From JAICLK01 sp035478715 (lineage in GTDB: Bacteria > Patescibacteriota > Saccharimonadia > Saccharimonadales > UBA4665), in assembly GCA_035478715.1 (NCBI GenBank), contig DATIJK010000048.1:1-17824 (forward strand): DNA of 17,824 bases, in the 5' to 3' direction. Positions within the stretch are counted from its first letter, which is position 1. The number at the start of each line of letters is the position of its first letter. This document shows, in pieces, positions 1 to 5,958 of the stretch. The notes below the pieces were generated by a model. The model did no database searches. It saw nothing but the letters and a program-made list of their open reading frames with translations, and was not told where the DNA came from. The position numbers and the translations under genes are program-made.

Positions 1-692
1 CTGACGACCGGTGCCTGGCTGGAAGCAGCCGAACGGACTAGTTTGATGATCTGTTCGTACTGGCTGTCTTTGGCAACGTGCACACATTTGGCTTTGATTG
101 CGCCATCGATATTGACCGAGCCGCTCAACAGTTCGTCTCCGGTTGATTTTGATTGCGGCAGGCTTTCGCCGGTCAGGCTGGATTCATCAAAATTAGCGCT
201 GCCTTCTGTGATAACCGCATCAGCCTGCACGATTTCGCCCGGTTTTAGTACGATAACGGCGCCGACAAGAATATCCTGGACTTTGACATCTATCGTTTTG
301 TTTTTACGGATGACCGTGGCTTTTTCCGGTACGCGGTCCAATAATGCGTCAAGTTCTGTTTTAGCGCGATGTTCCGCATAATCTTCGAGCGCTTCGCCGC
401 CGGTGAACATTACGACGATAACGATGCCGGCCCAGTATTGTTGTAATGCGACTGACGCCACAATCGCAGTGACAGCCAAAATATCGATACCGTATCGCCC
501 GGTACGCAAGTCTCGCCACATCTCAACAAGAATCGGAATAACGGCAATTAACGAAACTACGCCAAGCAGCCAATGCGCGACTACATGAAGCTTCAGAAAT
601 TCCAGAATCAAACCTGCAATAATCGTAAGAATCGCCAGGCTGAATAATTTGTAATTAAGTAAGAATCGCAAAATAGTACGAACTATACGCAT
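1..692 (-). CDS. P1B-type heavy-metal-translocating ATPase, N-terminal part (cut by window edge)
   Basis: Translating the minus strand from ATG 692 gives an open frame of about 230 codons that is still open at position 1, so the C-terminal part lies outside the window. The first ~100 residues hold several hydrophobic segments (starting YKLFSLAILTIIAGLILEFL) and the segment GRYGIDILAVTAIVASVALQ typical of P1B ATPases. The stretch MFTGGEALEDYAEHRAK leads into the actuator domain, which carries the phosphatase loop DESSLTGESLPQSK. There is no N-terminal metal-binding HMA domain (no CxxC), and the protein starts directly at the membrane segments. The phosphorylation site (DKTG) and the ion-selecting CPx motif would lie beyond the edge, so the transported metal cannot be named. 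AAAGGAAC sits just before the start. The gene lies 53 bases downstream of another minus-strand membrane protein but has its own promoter candidate. Confidence 0.9.
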   Translation of the reverse strand, partial: MRIVRTILRFLLNYKLFSLAILTIIAGLILEFLKLHVVAHWLLGVVSLIAVIPILVEMWRDLRTGRYGIDILAVTAIVASVALQQYWAGIVIVVMFTGGEALEDYAEHRAKTELDALLDRVPEKATVIRKNKTIDVKVQDILVGAVIVLKPGEIVQADAVITEGSANFDESSLTGESLPQSKSTGDELLSGSVNIDGAIKAKCVHVAKDSQYEQIIKLVRSAASSQAPVV

Positions 693-716
693 AACAGGTT
701 CCTTTTTGTTAATCCA

Positions 717-725
717 AGTATAACA
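717..725 (-). promoter_or_regulatory. Extended -10 promoter of the P-type ATPase
   Basis: On the minus strand the sequence reads TGT-TATACT, an extended -10 box, ending 24 bases before ATG 692. Transcription would start near 710, leaving a leader of about 18 bases that holds the AAAGGAAC ribosome-binding sequence. No good -35 box is visible. Confidence 0.5.
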
Positions 726-745
726 GTTACCAAACTATTATTGCT

Positions 746-1396
746 TCAGATTACTATCTGTTCGCCGAACAGCCGCGGCCGCAAGAATATAAGTCTGGTC
801 AGCACAATCAGTATATGCAGACCAATCATACAAGCGAATCCGGCTATCAAACTCCATAACCAGTCATTTGGCACGGTCAGGTTTGCAGAGCTGATATGTG
901 CAGCTGCAATGGCATATGGCACAATCATAAAGATAAGTAATCGCAATATAAACCACCAAAAGATTAGTGCGCCCAATCGGATCGCCGCGCGCAATGCTAC
1001 GTTTTTGATGATCTCATTCCGTTTGGCGTGGACGTAGTTCAGCTCTTTCAATAATTTGTCTGCCTCTTTTAACTCATTTAACGCGCCCTGGACAATCGAA
1101 TATACGACTAGTCCAACAGTCCCCCATAAAATAAAGAGCAAAGTATTATTCAAAAATTGATTCTGGCCGAAGTTATTACCGACAGTATGGACGCTGGTGC
1201 CGAGCGAGCTTGTTGTATAGACGTTATGCAGCCCCAGCAGACTTTGTTGGACATCGCTGCCCACGTGTGTCAGTAGTACGGTGCCGATTATGATAAATAA
1301 TCCGAACAAAAAGCAGACCAACGCGCTCAACCACGAAGGTGACAAAAACACGACAAGCAATCTTGCATCTTCGGACTCATCACTTTCAACGGGCAT
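746..1396 (-). CDS. Multi-TM membrane protein of unknown function, 216 aa
   Basis: I do not recognise a named family. The protein has a short acidic N-terminus (MPVESDESEDARL), a hydrophobic segment at about residues 22-45, an extracytoplasmic loop with VYTTSSLGTSVHTVGNN, a second segment (LLFILWGTVGLVVYSIV), a charged, coiled-coil-like stretch (NELKEADKLLKELNYVHAKRN), then two further segments (LIFWWFILRLLIFMIVPYAI and WLWSLIAGFACMIGLHILIV). Four TM helices are predicted by eye. The start at 1396 follows a TACAAT -10-like box by 10 bases. It is divergent from the GH26-like gene and lies upstream of the P-type ATPase on the same strand. The overlapping plus-strand frame at 741-1037 is its shadow. 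Confidence 0.8.
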   Translation of the reverse strand: MPVESDESEDARLLVVFLSPSWLSALVCFLFGLFIIIGTVLLTHVGSDVQQSLLGLHNVYTTSSLGTSVHTVGNNFGQNQFLNNTLLFILWGTVGLVVYSIVQGALNELKEADKLLKELNYVHAKRNEIIKNVALRAAIRLGALIFWWFILRLLIFMIVPYAIAAAHISSANLTVPNDWLWSLIAGFACMIGLHILIVLTRLIFLRPRLFGEQIVI

Positions 1397-1452
1397 CTTA
1401 TGCTTAATTGTATGTGAACTTTAGCACAAAATAAAGCGACGCTTATGCATAA
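1397..1452. repeat. Pair of CTTATGC(T/A)TAA repeats in a divergent intergenic region
   Basis: CTTATGCTTAA at 1397-1407 and CTTATGCATAA at 1442-1452 match at 10 of 11 bases. The second copy extends to the perfect 12-bp palindrome CTTATGCATAAG (1442-1453). They lie 45 bases apart between the divergent start codons at 1396 and 1516, a position that suits a shared regulator. No binding factor can be named. Confidence 0.35.
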
Positions 1453-1484
1453 GTATGCTGCGTATGTATTTTGGCAAACCGGTA

Positions 1485-1490
1485 TATAAT
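1485..1490 (+). promoter_or_regulatory. -10 box (TATAAT) of the GH26-like gene
   Basis: A perfect TATAAT lies 25 bases before ATG 1516. Transcription would begin near 1497, which excludes the upstream in-frame start at 1471. No convincing -35 box lies 17 bases upstream. The short A-rich leader has no Shine-Dalgarno sequence. Confidence 0.55.
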
Positions 1491-1515
1491 AGTAATCGAC
1501 AATAAACAAACAAAT

Positions 1516-3027
1516 ATGCCCGCAAAGAAAAAATCTGTTTCCAGGCGTAGCCGTAAAAGTAAGAGACAGAATAAGTTTAGCCGCTTGTTCTCCAGTAAGA
1601 GCTTTAGGTTCGGCGCTGCCGTTGTTTTTGTGTCGCTTTTTGCGTTTATTGGGACAAAGATTATCGGTAATAGCTCTGCTGCAACGACAATAAATTCAAC
1701 TACATGGGCACCTTCATCTGCCGGAGCGTATTTCTTCGACAGGTCTAATTTGACAGGGAACCAGCAGGCAGACTTTGCCAGCCGAGAAAAATCATTCAGC
1801 CGGAAATTCGACGGGCATCTGTACTATATGGAGAACTGCGACGTGTCTGCCAGTATGCTAGTTGACGCGAAATGGTCATTAGCGACAGATAAAGTGCCGT
1901 TTGTAGACCTTTCCTGGTGCGGCGGTAACAATCCGACGACCATCATACCGCAGATCGCCGCCGGCAGTTATAACAAACAGATTAATGATTTCGCTGCGTC
2001 CGTTAAGTCACAGCTCACCCCGTACGGCCATGTATTTATCCGGCCATTTTGGGAATTCAACTATCCGGGCACCGAGTGGAATGATTCGCATTACGGCAAC
2101 AATCCGGCAACATTCATCGCTGCCTGGAAACAAGTGGTTAATCTGTTCCGGCAAGATGGATTAAGCTCCAGCCAAGTGAAATTCATCTGGTGCCCGAACC
2201 GGATCGGAGCCAGTACGACGCAGAATCCCGTATCATATTATCCCGGATCGAGCTTCGTCGACTGGATCGGCATCGATGCATATCCCAAAAGCAAATATCT
2301 GACATTGCAGCAATTGCTGACGACGAGCAGCAGCGGCACATTCGACTGGTATGACACATTTAAAAGTTACGGCAAGCCGTTGATGGTGGGTGAGTATGGA
2401 ATCCAGGCATCGAATGTATATGGCGCCGGCACTCCTACGCGGGCCGCATGGTGGAATGGCGCATTATCCGAACTGAAAACATCAATGCCGGCAGTACGGG
2501 CGGTTGAGTACTTTGATTCGACTCCGGGATCCGGCTACAACTGGAAATATGACGCACCGGGCACGGCATCGGGCGACAGCGGCGCGCAGGCCTTGGCAGC
2601 AGCCAAATCTGTGGCGAACAACTGCTATCTGAACGTTCTTTCGCCGGGTTGCGGCGGCCAACCGCCCCCGCCACCTCCGCCCCCGCCACCACCTCCACCT
2701 CCGCATCCGCACCCCCAGCCGCAGCCTCAGCCGAATCCATCTCCGACACCATCCCCAAGTCCAGGCACCGGTTCTAGTAAAAGCAGCAGCGGCTCTGATA
2801 ACAACCAGTCTGCCGATAATACGGATACAACCGGAACAGGCTCGACTGATAGTGTTGACGGGACGTCTTCGGGCAGCACGGATACTGTTCCGGAAAACGC
2901 TACCAAGATTAAGAAAACCAGCCATTTCACAGCGAACATCGGTGTGCTGATTTTGGCGTCCCTACTGGTTTCAGGAATAGTTTATTTCGTGGTCCGCGCT
3001 AGAAATAACAAAATAAATCAAAAATAA
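1516..3027 (+). CDS. Membrane-anchored GH26-like glycoside hydrolase (beta-mannanase/endoglucanase type)
   Basis: 503 aa from ATG 1516 (MPAKKKSV), chosen over 1471 because a TATAAT box lies between the two. A very basic N-terminus (residues 1-31) precedes a TM or signal-anchor segment at about 32-50. The catalytic domain spans about 60-375. GH26-like landmarks are HVFIRPFWEFNYPG with candidate acid/base E180, VDWIGIDAYP (248-257) and KPLMVGEYG with candidate nucleophile E293. A linker follows from about 383: 14 consecutive prolines, then HP/QP repeats, then Ser/Thr/Gly/Asp-rich sequence. A C-terminal TM helix (VLILASLLVSGIVYFVV) and a basic tail end the protein. It would be held on the outer face by helices at both ends, with no sortase motif. 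The likely role is hydrolysis of beta-mannan or a related glycan, but the exact substrate cannot be read from sequence. The GC-rich linker creates false minus-strand frames at 2435-2939. Confidence 0.82.
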   Translation: MPAKKKSVSRRSRKSKRQNKFSRLFSSKSFRFGAAVVFVSLFAFIGTKIIGNSSAATTINSTTWAPSSAGAYFFDRSNLTGNQQADFASREKSFSRKFDGHLYYMENCDVSASMLVDAKWSLATDKVPFVDLSWCGGNNPTTIIPQIAAGSYNKQINDFAASVKSQLTPYGHVFIRPFWEFNYPGTEWNDSHYGNNPATFIAAWKQVVNLFRQDGLSSSQVKFIWCPNRIGASTTQNPVSYYPGSSFVDWIGIDAYPKSKYLTLQQLLTTSSSGTFDWYDTFKSYGKPLMVGEYGIQASNVYGAGTPTRAAWWNGALSELKTSMPAVRAVEYFDSTPGSGYNWKYDAPGTASGDSGAQALAAAKSVANNCYLNVLSPGCGGQPPPPPPPPPPPPPPHPHPQPQPQPNPSPTPSPSPGTGSSKSSSGSDNNQSADNTDTTGTGSTDSVDGTSSGSTDTVPENATKIKKTSHFTANIGVLILASLLVSGIVYFVVRARNNKINQK

Positions 3028-3031
3028 TAAA

Positions 3032-3047
3032 CTCCTCAATAAAGGAG
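3032..3047. terminator. Bidirectional terminator between convergent genes
   Basis: CTCCT-N6-AGGAG forms a 5-bp hairpin just after the GH26-like stop codon. On the minus strand it is followed by TTTATTATTTTT, so it better serves the convergent 93-aa gene. The plus-strand U-tract (CATTTACTTT) is weak. Confidence 0.45.
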
Positions 3048-3124
3048 CATTTACTTTGATAATTCCTTGTGGATCTTCGCTGAGCTAACCTGGATTAATG
3101 ATAAAGATCGCTGATCCAATTTAC

Positions 3125-3406
3125 TTACCACAAGTATAAACGAAGTACGACCGGCCTTGATGAGCAGGTCGCGTCAAAACCCGGACGGAAATTCTTCTTA
3201 TCGTTTTGGAAGCCGCTTAGCCCATTGAATAGTGCTCGGTAGTAGTGTTGAAAAGGACCAGTATAACCGATGCAGAGGCTTGTACGGTTATCAATTTCAT
3301 CCGATCTAATCTCACCTGATCTGTTGTATACGGGAATAAAGTGGAAGATACCCACAATTAGTAACGCTAGAAGTGAAATAAGGATAAGCTTTTTGTGTTT
3401 GGCCAC
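3125..3406 (-). CDS. Small single-TM protein of unknown function, 93 aa
   Basis: Starts at GTG 3406. An N-terminal hydrophobic segment (LILISLLALLIVGIFHFIPV) is followed by a polar, probably extracytoplasmic domain with two cysteines (SLCIGYTG and DATCSSRP) that could form a disulfide. No family is recognised. The start is supported by TATACT ending 6 bases upstream, a leaderless layout seen at other genes here. The gene is convergent with the GH26-like gene and downstream of tRNA-His on the same strand, separated from it by a terminator. Confidence 0.6.
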   Translation of the reverse strand: MAKHKKLILISLLALLIVGIFHFIPVYNRSGEIRSDEIDNRTSLCIGYTGPFQHYYRALFNGLSGFQNDKKNFRPGFDATCSSRPVVLRLYLW

Positions 3407-3412
3407 AACGTA

Positions 3413-3418
3413 AGTATA
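3413..3418 (-). promoter_or_regulatory. -10 box of the 93-aa gene, leaderless layout
   Basis: On the minus strand TATACT is followed by TACGTT and then the GTG start, so transcription should begin at or next to the start codon. TATACTTAC is shared with the promoter of the GDPD gene at 10381. Confidence 0.5.
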
Positions 3419-3442
3419 CAGCTCAACGCGAACTTGTCGCAG

Positions 3443-3469
3443 AAAAAAGACCCCCTATAAAGAGGTCTT
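3443..3469 (-). terminator. Rho-independent terminator of tRNA-His
   Basis: On the minus strand AAGACC...GGTCTT pairs around a T/A/G-rich loop and is followed by a run of T residues. It lies 12 bases past the tRNA-His CCA end and prevents read-through into the 93-aa gene. Confidence 0.8.
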
Positions 3470-3480
3470 ATTACAAAACT

Positions 3481-3558
3481 TGGGGCGAGCGATGGGAATT
3501 GAACCCACGACCTTCTGGACCACAATCAGACGCTCTAACCGACTGAGCTACGCCCGCC
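3481..3558 (-). tRNA. tRNA-His (anticodon GTG)
   Basis: The cloverleaf folds on the minus strand. Acceptor GCGGGCG pairs with CGCTCGC (one G-U), U8-A9 precede the D-arm GCTC, the anticodon loop is TTGTGGT with GTG at 34-36, and the T-loop contains TTCAATT. The extra G at -1 (position 3558) opposite C73 (3484) is the identity mark of tRNA-His. CCA is encoded at 3483-3481. Confidence 0.95.
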
Positions 3559-3658
3559 ATAGAAATGAGTCACGCCATACTTTAGCATGTTTGCAGGCAA
3601 TAATCTACCCCTGATAGCAATATCGGCCAACCTATTTTTAATTGATGAGATTTACATC

Positions 3659-3688
3659 TTGACCATATCTTCAGATTCGTGGTAATTT
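3659..3688 (+). promoter_or_regulatory. Promoter of the SH3-like secreted protein gene
   Basis: TTGACC (3659-3664), 18 bases, then TAATTT (3683-3688) preceded by TGG, an extended -10. The predicted transcription start near 3695 lies downstream of the earlier in-frame GTG at 3679, so that start cannot be used. A GGGAGG ribosome-binding site at 3715-3720 precedes GTG 3727. Confidence 0.45.
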
Positions 3689-3726
3689 ACAGTGACTACG
3701 GGTGGATAACAGATGGGAGGATCGGC

Positions 3727-4320
3727 GTGATTAAAAATTTACGGCCGGTGGAAAAACTTACCAATATCAACCTAAAAGTGTTAAGCGTGAAGCATCTTGT
3801 AGTTCTTGGTGCGGTTTTAGTTGTTGCATTCGGAGCACTTGGACCTGTTTCCCTGCATACAAACAAGGCTGATGCTTCAATTGTCGCCCCGCAATGGCTT
3901 GTAAATTACATCAGCGGCAAAGTTGGGGGTGCTGCAACATCTTCAGTGATGGGGACAATGGGCTTTCAGTGTGCCGGCAGAATTGTTTGCTGGTCAAACA
4001 CAAACTATGATCCGCCGCGCTGGTTTTATTATGGAGTAGTGCAGACTGGCAATGGACCAAGCGGATACTTGCGAGCTCGCGGCTGGCCATCATCGAATGG
4101 TGCCGTTATCCGCACATTCCCGGAAAACTGGAAACTCGTTTTGTTCTGCCAAACCCACGGTGACTGGGTGTATGGTCGCTGGGGCTGGACGAACGTCTGG
4201 GATTACATCGGCCACTACGGTGATGCGCCGATGTTCGTGAGCGACGGGTTCGTTTACACGGGTACTAACGGTTTCGTTTCCGGCGCCTGTGATAGCACCA
4301 ATTTTGGCGGCAATCCGTAA
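3727..4320 (+). CDS. Secreted protein with bacterial SH3-like domain
   Basis: 197 aa from GTG 3727, preceded by GGGAGG with a 6-base gap. The N-terminus (VIKNLRPVEK...) leads into a hydrophobic stretch (VKHLVVLGAVLVVAFGALGPVSL) and a likely cleavage region near NKADAS. The C-terminal half has an SH3-like pattern: GYLRARGWPSSNGAVIRTFP, KLVLFCQTHGDWVYG, GWTNVWDYIGHYGDAPMFVSD and GFVYTGTNGFVSGAC. Secreted proteins with this pattern are familiar from Actinobacteria, where the domain is thought to bind cell wall or other proteins. The ligand here is unknown. The cysteines in QCAGRIVCW, LFCQ and GACD could form disulfides. The gene stands alone between two tRNA genes. Confidence 0.7.
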   Translation: MIKNLRPVEKLTNINLKVLSVKHLVVLGAVLVVAFGALGPVSLHTNKADASIVAPQWLVNYISGKVGGAATSSVMGTMGFQCAGRIVCWSNTNYDPPRWFYYGVVQTGNGPSGYLRARGWPSSNGAVIRTFPENWKLVLFCQTHGDWVYGRWGWTNVWDYIGHYGDAPMFVSDGFVYTGTNGFVSGACDSTNFGGNP

Positions 4321-4422
4321 AAAATATTTCATTGGGTACGTCTCTAGCCAGATATATTGCAAAAACAGGGGTAATTTGCTAAAGTTGCTTAGTTGTTTAC
4401 TGCATGGATGACCCGGGCCAGC

Positions 4423-4443
4423 CCGGCCGGCCGCAGGACAGCC
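4423..4443 (+). repeat. 21-bp GC-rich direct repeat, copy A (next to tRNA-Lys 5' end)
   Basis: Abuts the first base of tRNA-Lys and ends CCGCAGGACAGCC. It matches copy B (4709-4729) at 20 of 21 bases. Copy A lies between two copies of the tRNA acceptor sequence CCGGGCCAG (4413-4421 and 4442-4450). Confidence 0.85.
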
Positions 4444-4520
4444 GGGCCAGTAGCTCAGCTGGTTAGAGCACCTGCCTCTTAAGCAGGGTGTCCAGGGTTC
4501 AAGTCCCTGCTGGCCCTCCA
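4444..4520 (+). tRNA. tRNA-Lys (anticodon CTT)
   Basis: Acceptor GGGCCAG pairs with CTGGCCC. T8-A9 precede D-stem GCTC. The anticodon stem CCTGC/GCAGG encloses loop CTCTTAA with CTT at 34-36. The T-arm CAGGG-TTCAAGT-CCCTG is intact, and CCA is encoded at 4518-4520. It reads AAG codons. Confidence 0.95.
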
Positions 4521-4526
4521 CGAAAG

Positions 4527-4554
4527 AAGTCGAGTCTGATGGCTCGGCTTTTTT
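4527..4554 (+). terminator. Rho-independent terminator of tRNA-Lys
   Basis: AAGTCGAG (4527-4534) pairs over 8 bp with CTCGGCTT (4543-4550, one G-U) around an 8-base loop, followed by TTTTTT. It begins 7 bases after the tRNA CCA. Confidence 0.9.
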
Positions 4555-4609
4555 CGTGGTTGTGCTGAATGGGCTTGAACTCTGGACACGCCGAAGGGTG
4601 CCCAGGCGA

Positions 4610-4628
4610 GAATTGCCAGTGGCAATTC
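4610..4628. repeat. Perfect 19-bp palindrome
   Basis: GAATTGCCA-G-TGGCAATTC is a perfect 9-bp inverted repeat with a one-base centre. The shorter perfect palindrome GGAACGTTCC follows at 4634-4643. No U-tract follows, so neither looks like a terminator. Confidence 0.6.
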
Positions 4629-4708
4629 GCAAGGGAACGTTCCGAGGCAAGCTGCGTTTGCCGTCGCGAACTTCCGGGCCTGCAAGAAGTAGTCAAGTCC
4701 CTGCTGGT

Positions 4709-4729
4709 CCGGCCGTCCGCAGGACAGCC
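4709..4729 (+). repeat. 21-bp GC-rich direct repeat, copy B
   Basis: Second copy of the repeat found at 4423-4443, differing at one base (G to T at base 8). It splits a copy of the tRNA-Lys 3' end: TCAAGTCCCTGCTGG precedes it and GCTGGCCCTCCA follows, so GCTGG is present on both sides. Confidence 0.85.
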
Positions 4730-4753
4730 AGGCTGGCCCTCCATTACTGATTA

Positions 4754-4762
4754 TGCTTTAAT
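4754..4762 (+). promoter_or_regulatory. Extended -10 promoter of the 108-aa membrane protein, leaderless layout
   Basis: TGC-TTTAAT is followed by 7 bases and ATG 4770. No ribosome-binding sequence is present. Confidence 0.45.
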
Positions 4763-4769
4763 TTTAACT

Positions 4770-5096
4770 ATGAAGCTTTCAAAGCAGTTTGGATTCTATT
4801 CGTACACAGTAAGCTTAATTCTGATAATTTTAGGGGCTTTGATAAATTCACAGGATACAGGCTGCCCGCCAATTTATGGCGGATACGTGACCACACTAAT
4901 CTTTTTAAGTGTTGGCTTTTTTGGACTTGGGACGTATTCATTTTTGTCCGTACGTCGGACACGATTACTTTGGACTAATAAATTGTGGGCACGTATTTTG
5001 CTGACCATATTATTTATTGTAATCTATGGATTGGTCGCAATTTTTATTGGCCTAATTACGATTCCCGGCGGACTATTTAACTGCTGGAAATTTTAA
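4770..5096 (+). CDS. Small three-TM protein of unknown function, 108 aa
   Basis: ATG 4770 (MKLSKQFGFYSY) is chosen over the longer frame from 4569 because everything upstream is tRNA-derived repeat and an extended -10 box ends 7 bases before this ATG. Three hydrophobic segments are visible: YTVSLILIILGALI, YVTTLIFLSVGFFGLGTY and ILLTILFIVIYGLVAIFIGLI. Cysteines occur in TGCPP and at FNCWKF near the end. No family is recognised. It is AT-rich compared with the repeats upstream and convergent with another small membrane protein. Confidence 0.65.
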   Translation: MKLSKQFGFYSYTVSLILIILGALINSQDTGCPPIYGGYVTTLIFLSVGFFGLGTYSFLSVRRTRLLWTNKLWARILLTILFIVIYGLVAIFIGLITIPGGLFNCWKF

Positions 5097-5142
5097 ATTT
5101 GAAGTTAAGACATTTATTGCGTCTAAAATCTTTTATTTTCCG

Positions 5143-5511
5143 CTAGTAACTGATAGAAGCATGCGATGTCAAAAGAAACAATCCGAATGCGACGCCCCAT
5201 TGCAGCACAAAAAGCCATGTGCCTAACATCAGCGTAAGTAAAAATTTTTTGGTTAGCGACAAATCGCCGAGCTTGTCCTGTAAAGCACCAATGAAGAGTG
5301 CCGAGCCTAAAAGACTTGTCGCTGCGGGTGCAATAAATAGCCAGAGCGGAAAGTGGACAAAATCGCTGGGTTGCGTACAAGATGAATGCATACAAGAGGC
5401 ATTGGTAACTTCACTTATATAAACCTGCCAGCCCGATTCCAAAAGCAAACACGACACCGTTATTGCAAGGATAACTGTTGGAGAATTTAAGAGCTTACGA
5501 GTTGTGCTCAT
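5143..5511 (-). CDS. Small multi-TM protein of unknown function, 122 aa
   Basis: ATG 5511. Segments: VILAITVSCLLLESGWQVYI, an extracytoplasmic loop with two cysteines (NASCMHSSCTQ), FPLWLFIAPAATSLLGSALFIGAL, a short cytoplasmic loop (QDKLGDLSLTKK), and FLLTLMLGTWLFVLQWGVAFGLFLL. No named family is recognised. Upstream, TGC-TAATAT ends 9 bases before the start, and no ribosome-binding site is seen. The plus-strand frame at 5219-5422 and minus-strand frame at 5123-5395 are shadows. Confidence 0.7.
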   Translation of the reverse strand: MSTTRKLLNSPTVILAITVSCLLLESGWQVYISEVTNASCMHSSCTQPSDFVHFPLWLFIAPAATSLLGSALFIGALQDKLGDLSLTKKFLLTLMLGTWLFVLQWGVAFGLFLLTSHASISY

Positions 5512-5582
5512 GTTAGCCGCATATTAGCATAATCATGATTATTCTACAGCTATATTTTAAGTGTTGCACGATAATTACGAAG

Positions 5583-5612
5583 TTGTCGTACATCATAGTT
5601 AGTGTTTAAAAT
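5583..5612 (+). promoter_or_regulatory. Promoter of the DUF4287 gene, leaderless layout
   Basis: TTGTCG (5583-5588), 18 bases, TAAAAT (5607-5612), then 6 bases to ATG 5619. The transcript should start at or beside the A of the start codon. No ribosome-binding site is present. Confidence 0.55.
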
Positions 5613-5618
5613 ATAAAC

Positions 5619-5840
5619 ATGTCGTTTCAAGCTTATATCGACAATATTAAAGCTAAAACCGGTAAAACGCCGGAGCAGCTGAAAGATGCCGCCGAAAAAG
5701 CCGGGGTCTACCATCCGGACATGACGGCGACCGAACTCGTGAATTTCCTTGCCAAAGAATACGATCTGGGCCACGGCCATTCCATGGCGATCTGGGCGGT
5801 TTTCAAGTCCAAAGGCTGGGTAAAAGCTGCCAAAAAGTAG
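5619..5840 (+). CDS. DUF4287 domain protein, 73 aa
   Basis: The whole protein fits the small DUF4287 family: MSFQAYIDNIKAKTGKTPEQ, then a helix (LKDAAEKAG), a segment ending in ATELVNFLAKEYDLGHGHSM, and AIWAVFKSKGW near the end. Members are short cytoplasmic proteins of unknown biochemical role, often found as a unit fused or close to DUF1801-type proteins; a DUF1801 gene lies at 14129 in this window, though not adjacent. The start is fixed by the promoter directly upstream. A hairpin terminator follows, so it is probably monocistronic. Confidence 0.85.
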   Translation: MSFQAYIDNIKAKTGKTPEQLKDAAEKAGVYHPDMTATELVNFLAKEYDLGHGHSMAIWAVFKSKGWVKAAKK

Positions 5841-5865
5841 TAAAAATACAAATTACACAAAATAA

Positions 5866-5893
5866 CACCTCTCAAGGTGAGACCTTATTTTTG
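5866..5893 (+). terminator. Terminator after the DUF4287 gene, two overlapping hairpins
   Basis: CACCT-CTCA-AGGTG and AAGGT-GAG-ACCTT overlap and exclude each other. The second is followed by ATTTTT, as expected of an intrinsic terminator. Confidence 0.6.
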
Positions 5894-5958
5894 AACTTAA
5901 GTGTGCCGTAGGTCGGTAGTTGCTGAATTTGCTAGCTTGATTTAAGCTGAAAAGAAGT

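Larger units (their letters stand above)
4574..4743. repeat. Patchwork of tRNA-Lys fragments downstream of the tRNA
   Basis: Four pieces of the upstream tRNA-Lys recur. Positions 4574-4589 are the reverse complement of the variable/T-arm (4488-4503) at 15 of 16 bases. 4595-4606 copy AGGGTGTCCAGG (4485-4496) at 11 of 12. 4693-4707 copy TCAAGTCCCTGCTGG (4499-4513) exactly. 4732-4743 copy the tRNA end GCTGGCCCTCCA (4509-4520) exactly. No complete second tRNA can be folded. The minus-strand frames across this area are artefacts of tRNA-like sequence. Confidence 0.7.

Noticed and set aside
741..1037. 98-aa plus-strand frame
   Set aside because: Antisense to the 216-aa membrane protein, with unlikely composition.
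1471..1476. TTGGCA as a -35 box for the GH26-like promoter
   Set aside because: Only 8 bases separate it from the TATAAT box, too close for a sigma-70-type promoter.
2435..2939. Three overlapping minus-strand frames
   Set aside because: They are antisense to the proline/serine-rich linker of the GH26-like gene; low-complexity, with no plausible start signals.
4090..4744. Several minus-strand frames (up to 186 aa) and the plus frame upstream of 4770
   Set aside because: They run antisense to or through tRNA-Lys and its repeats. Peptides such as RDLNPGHPA are a known artefact of translated tRNA regions.
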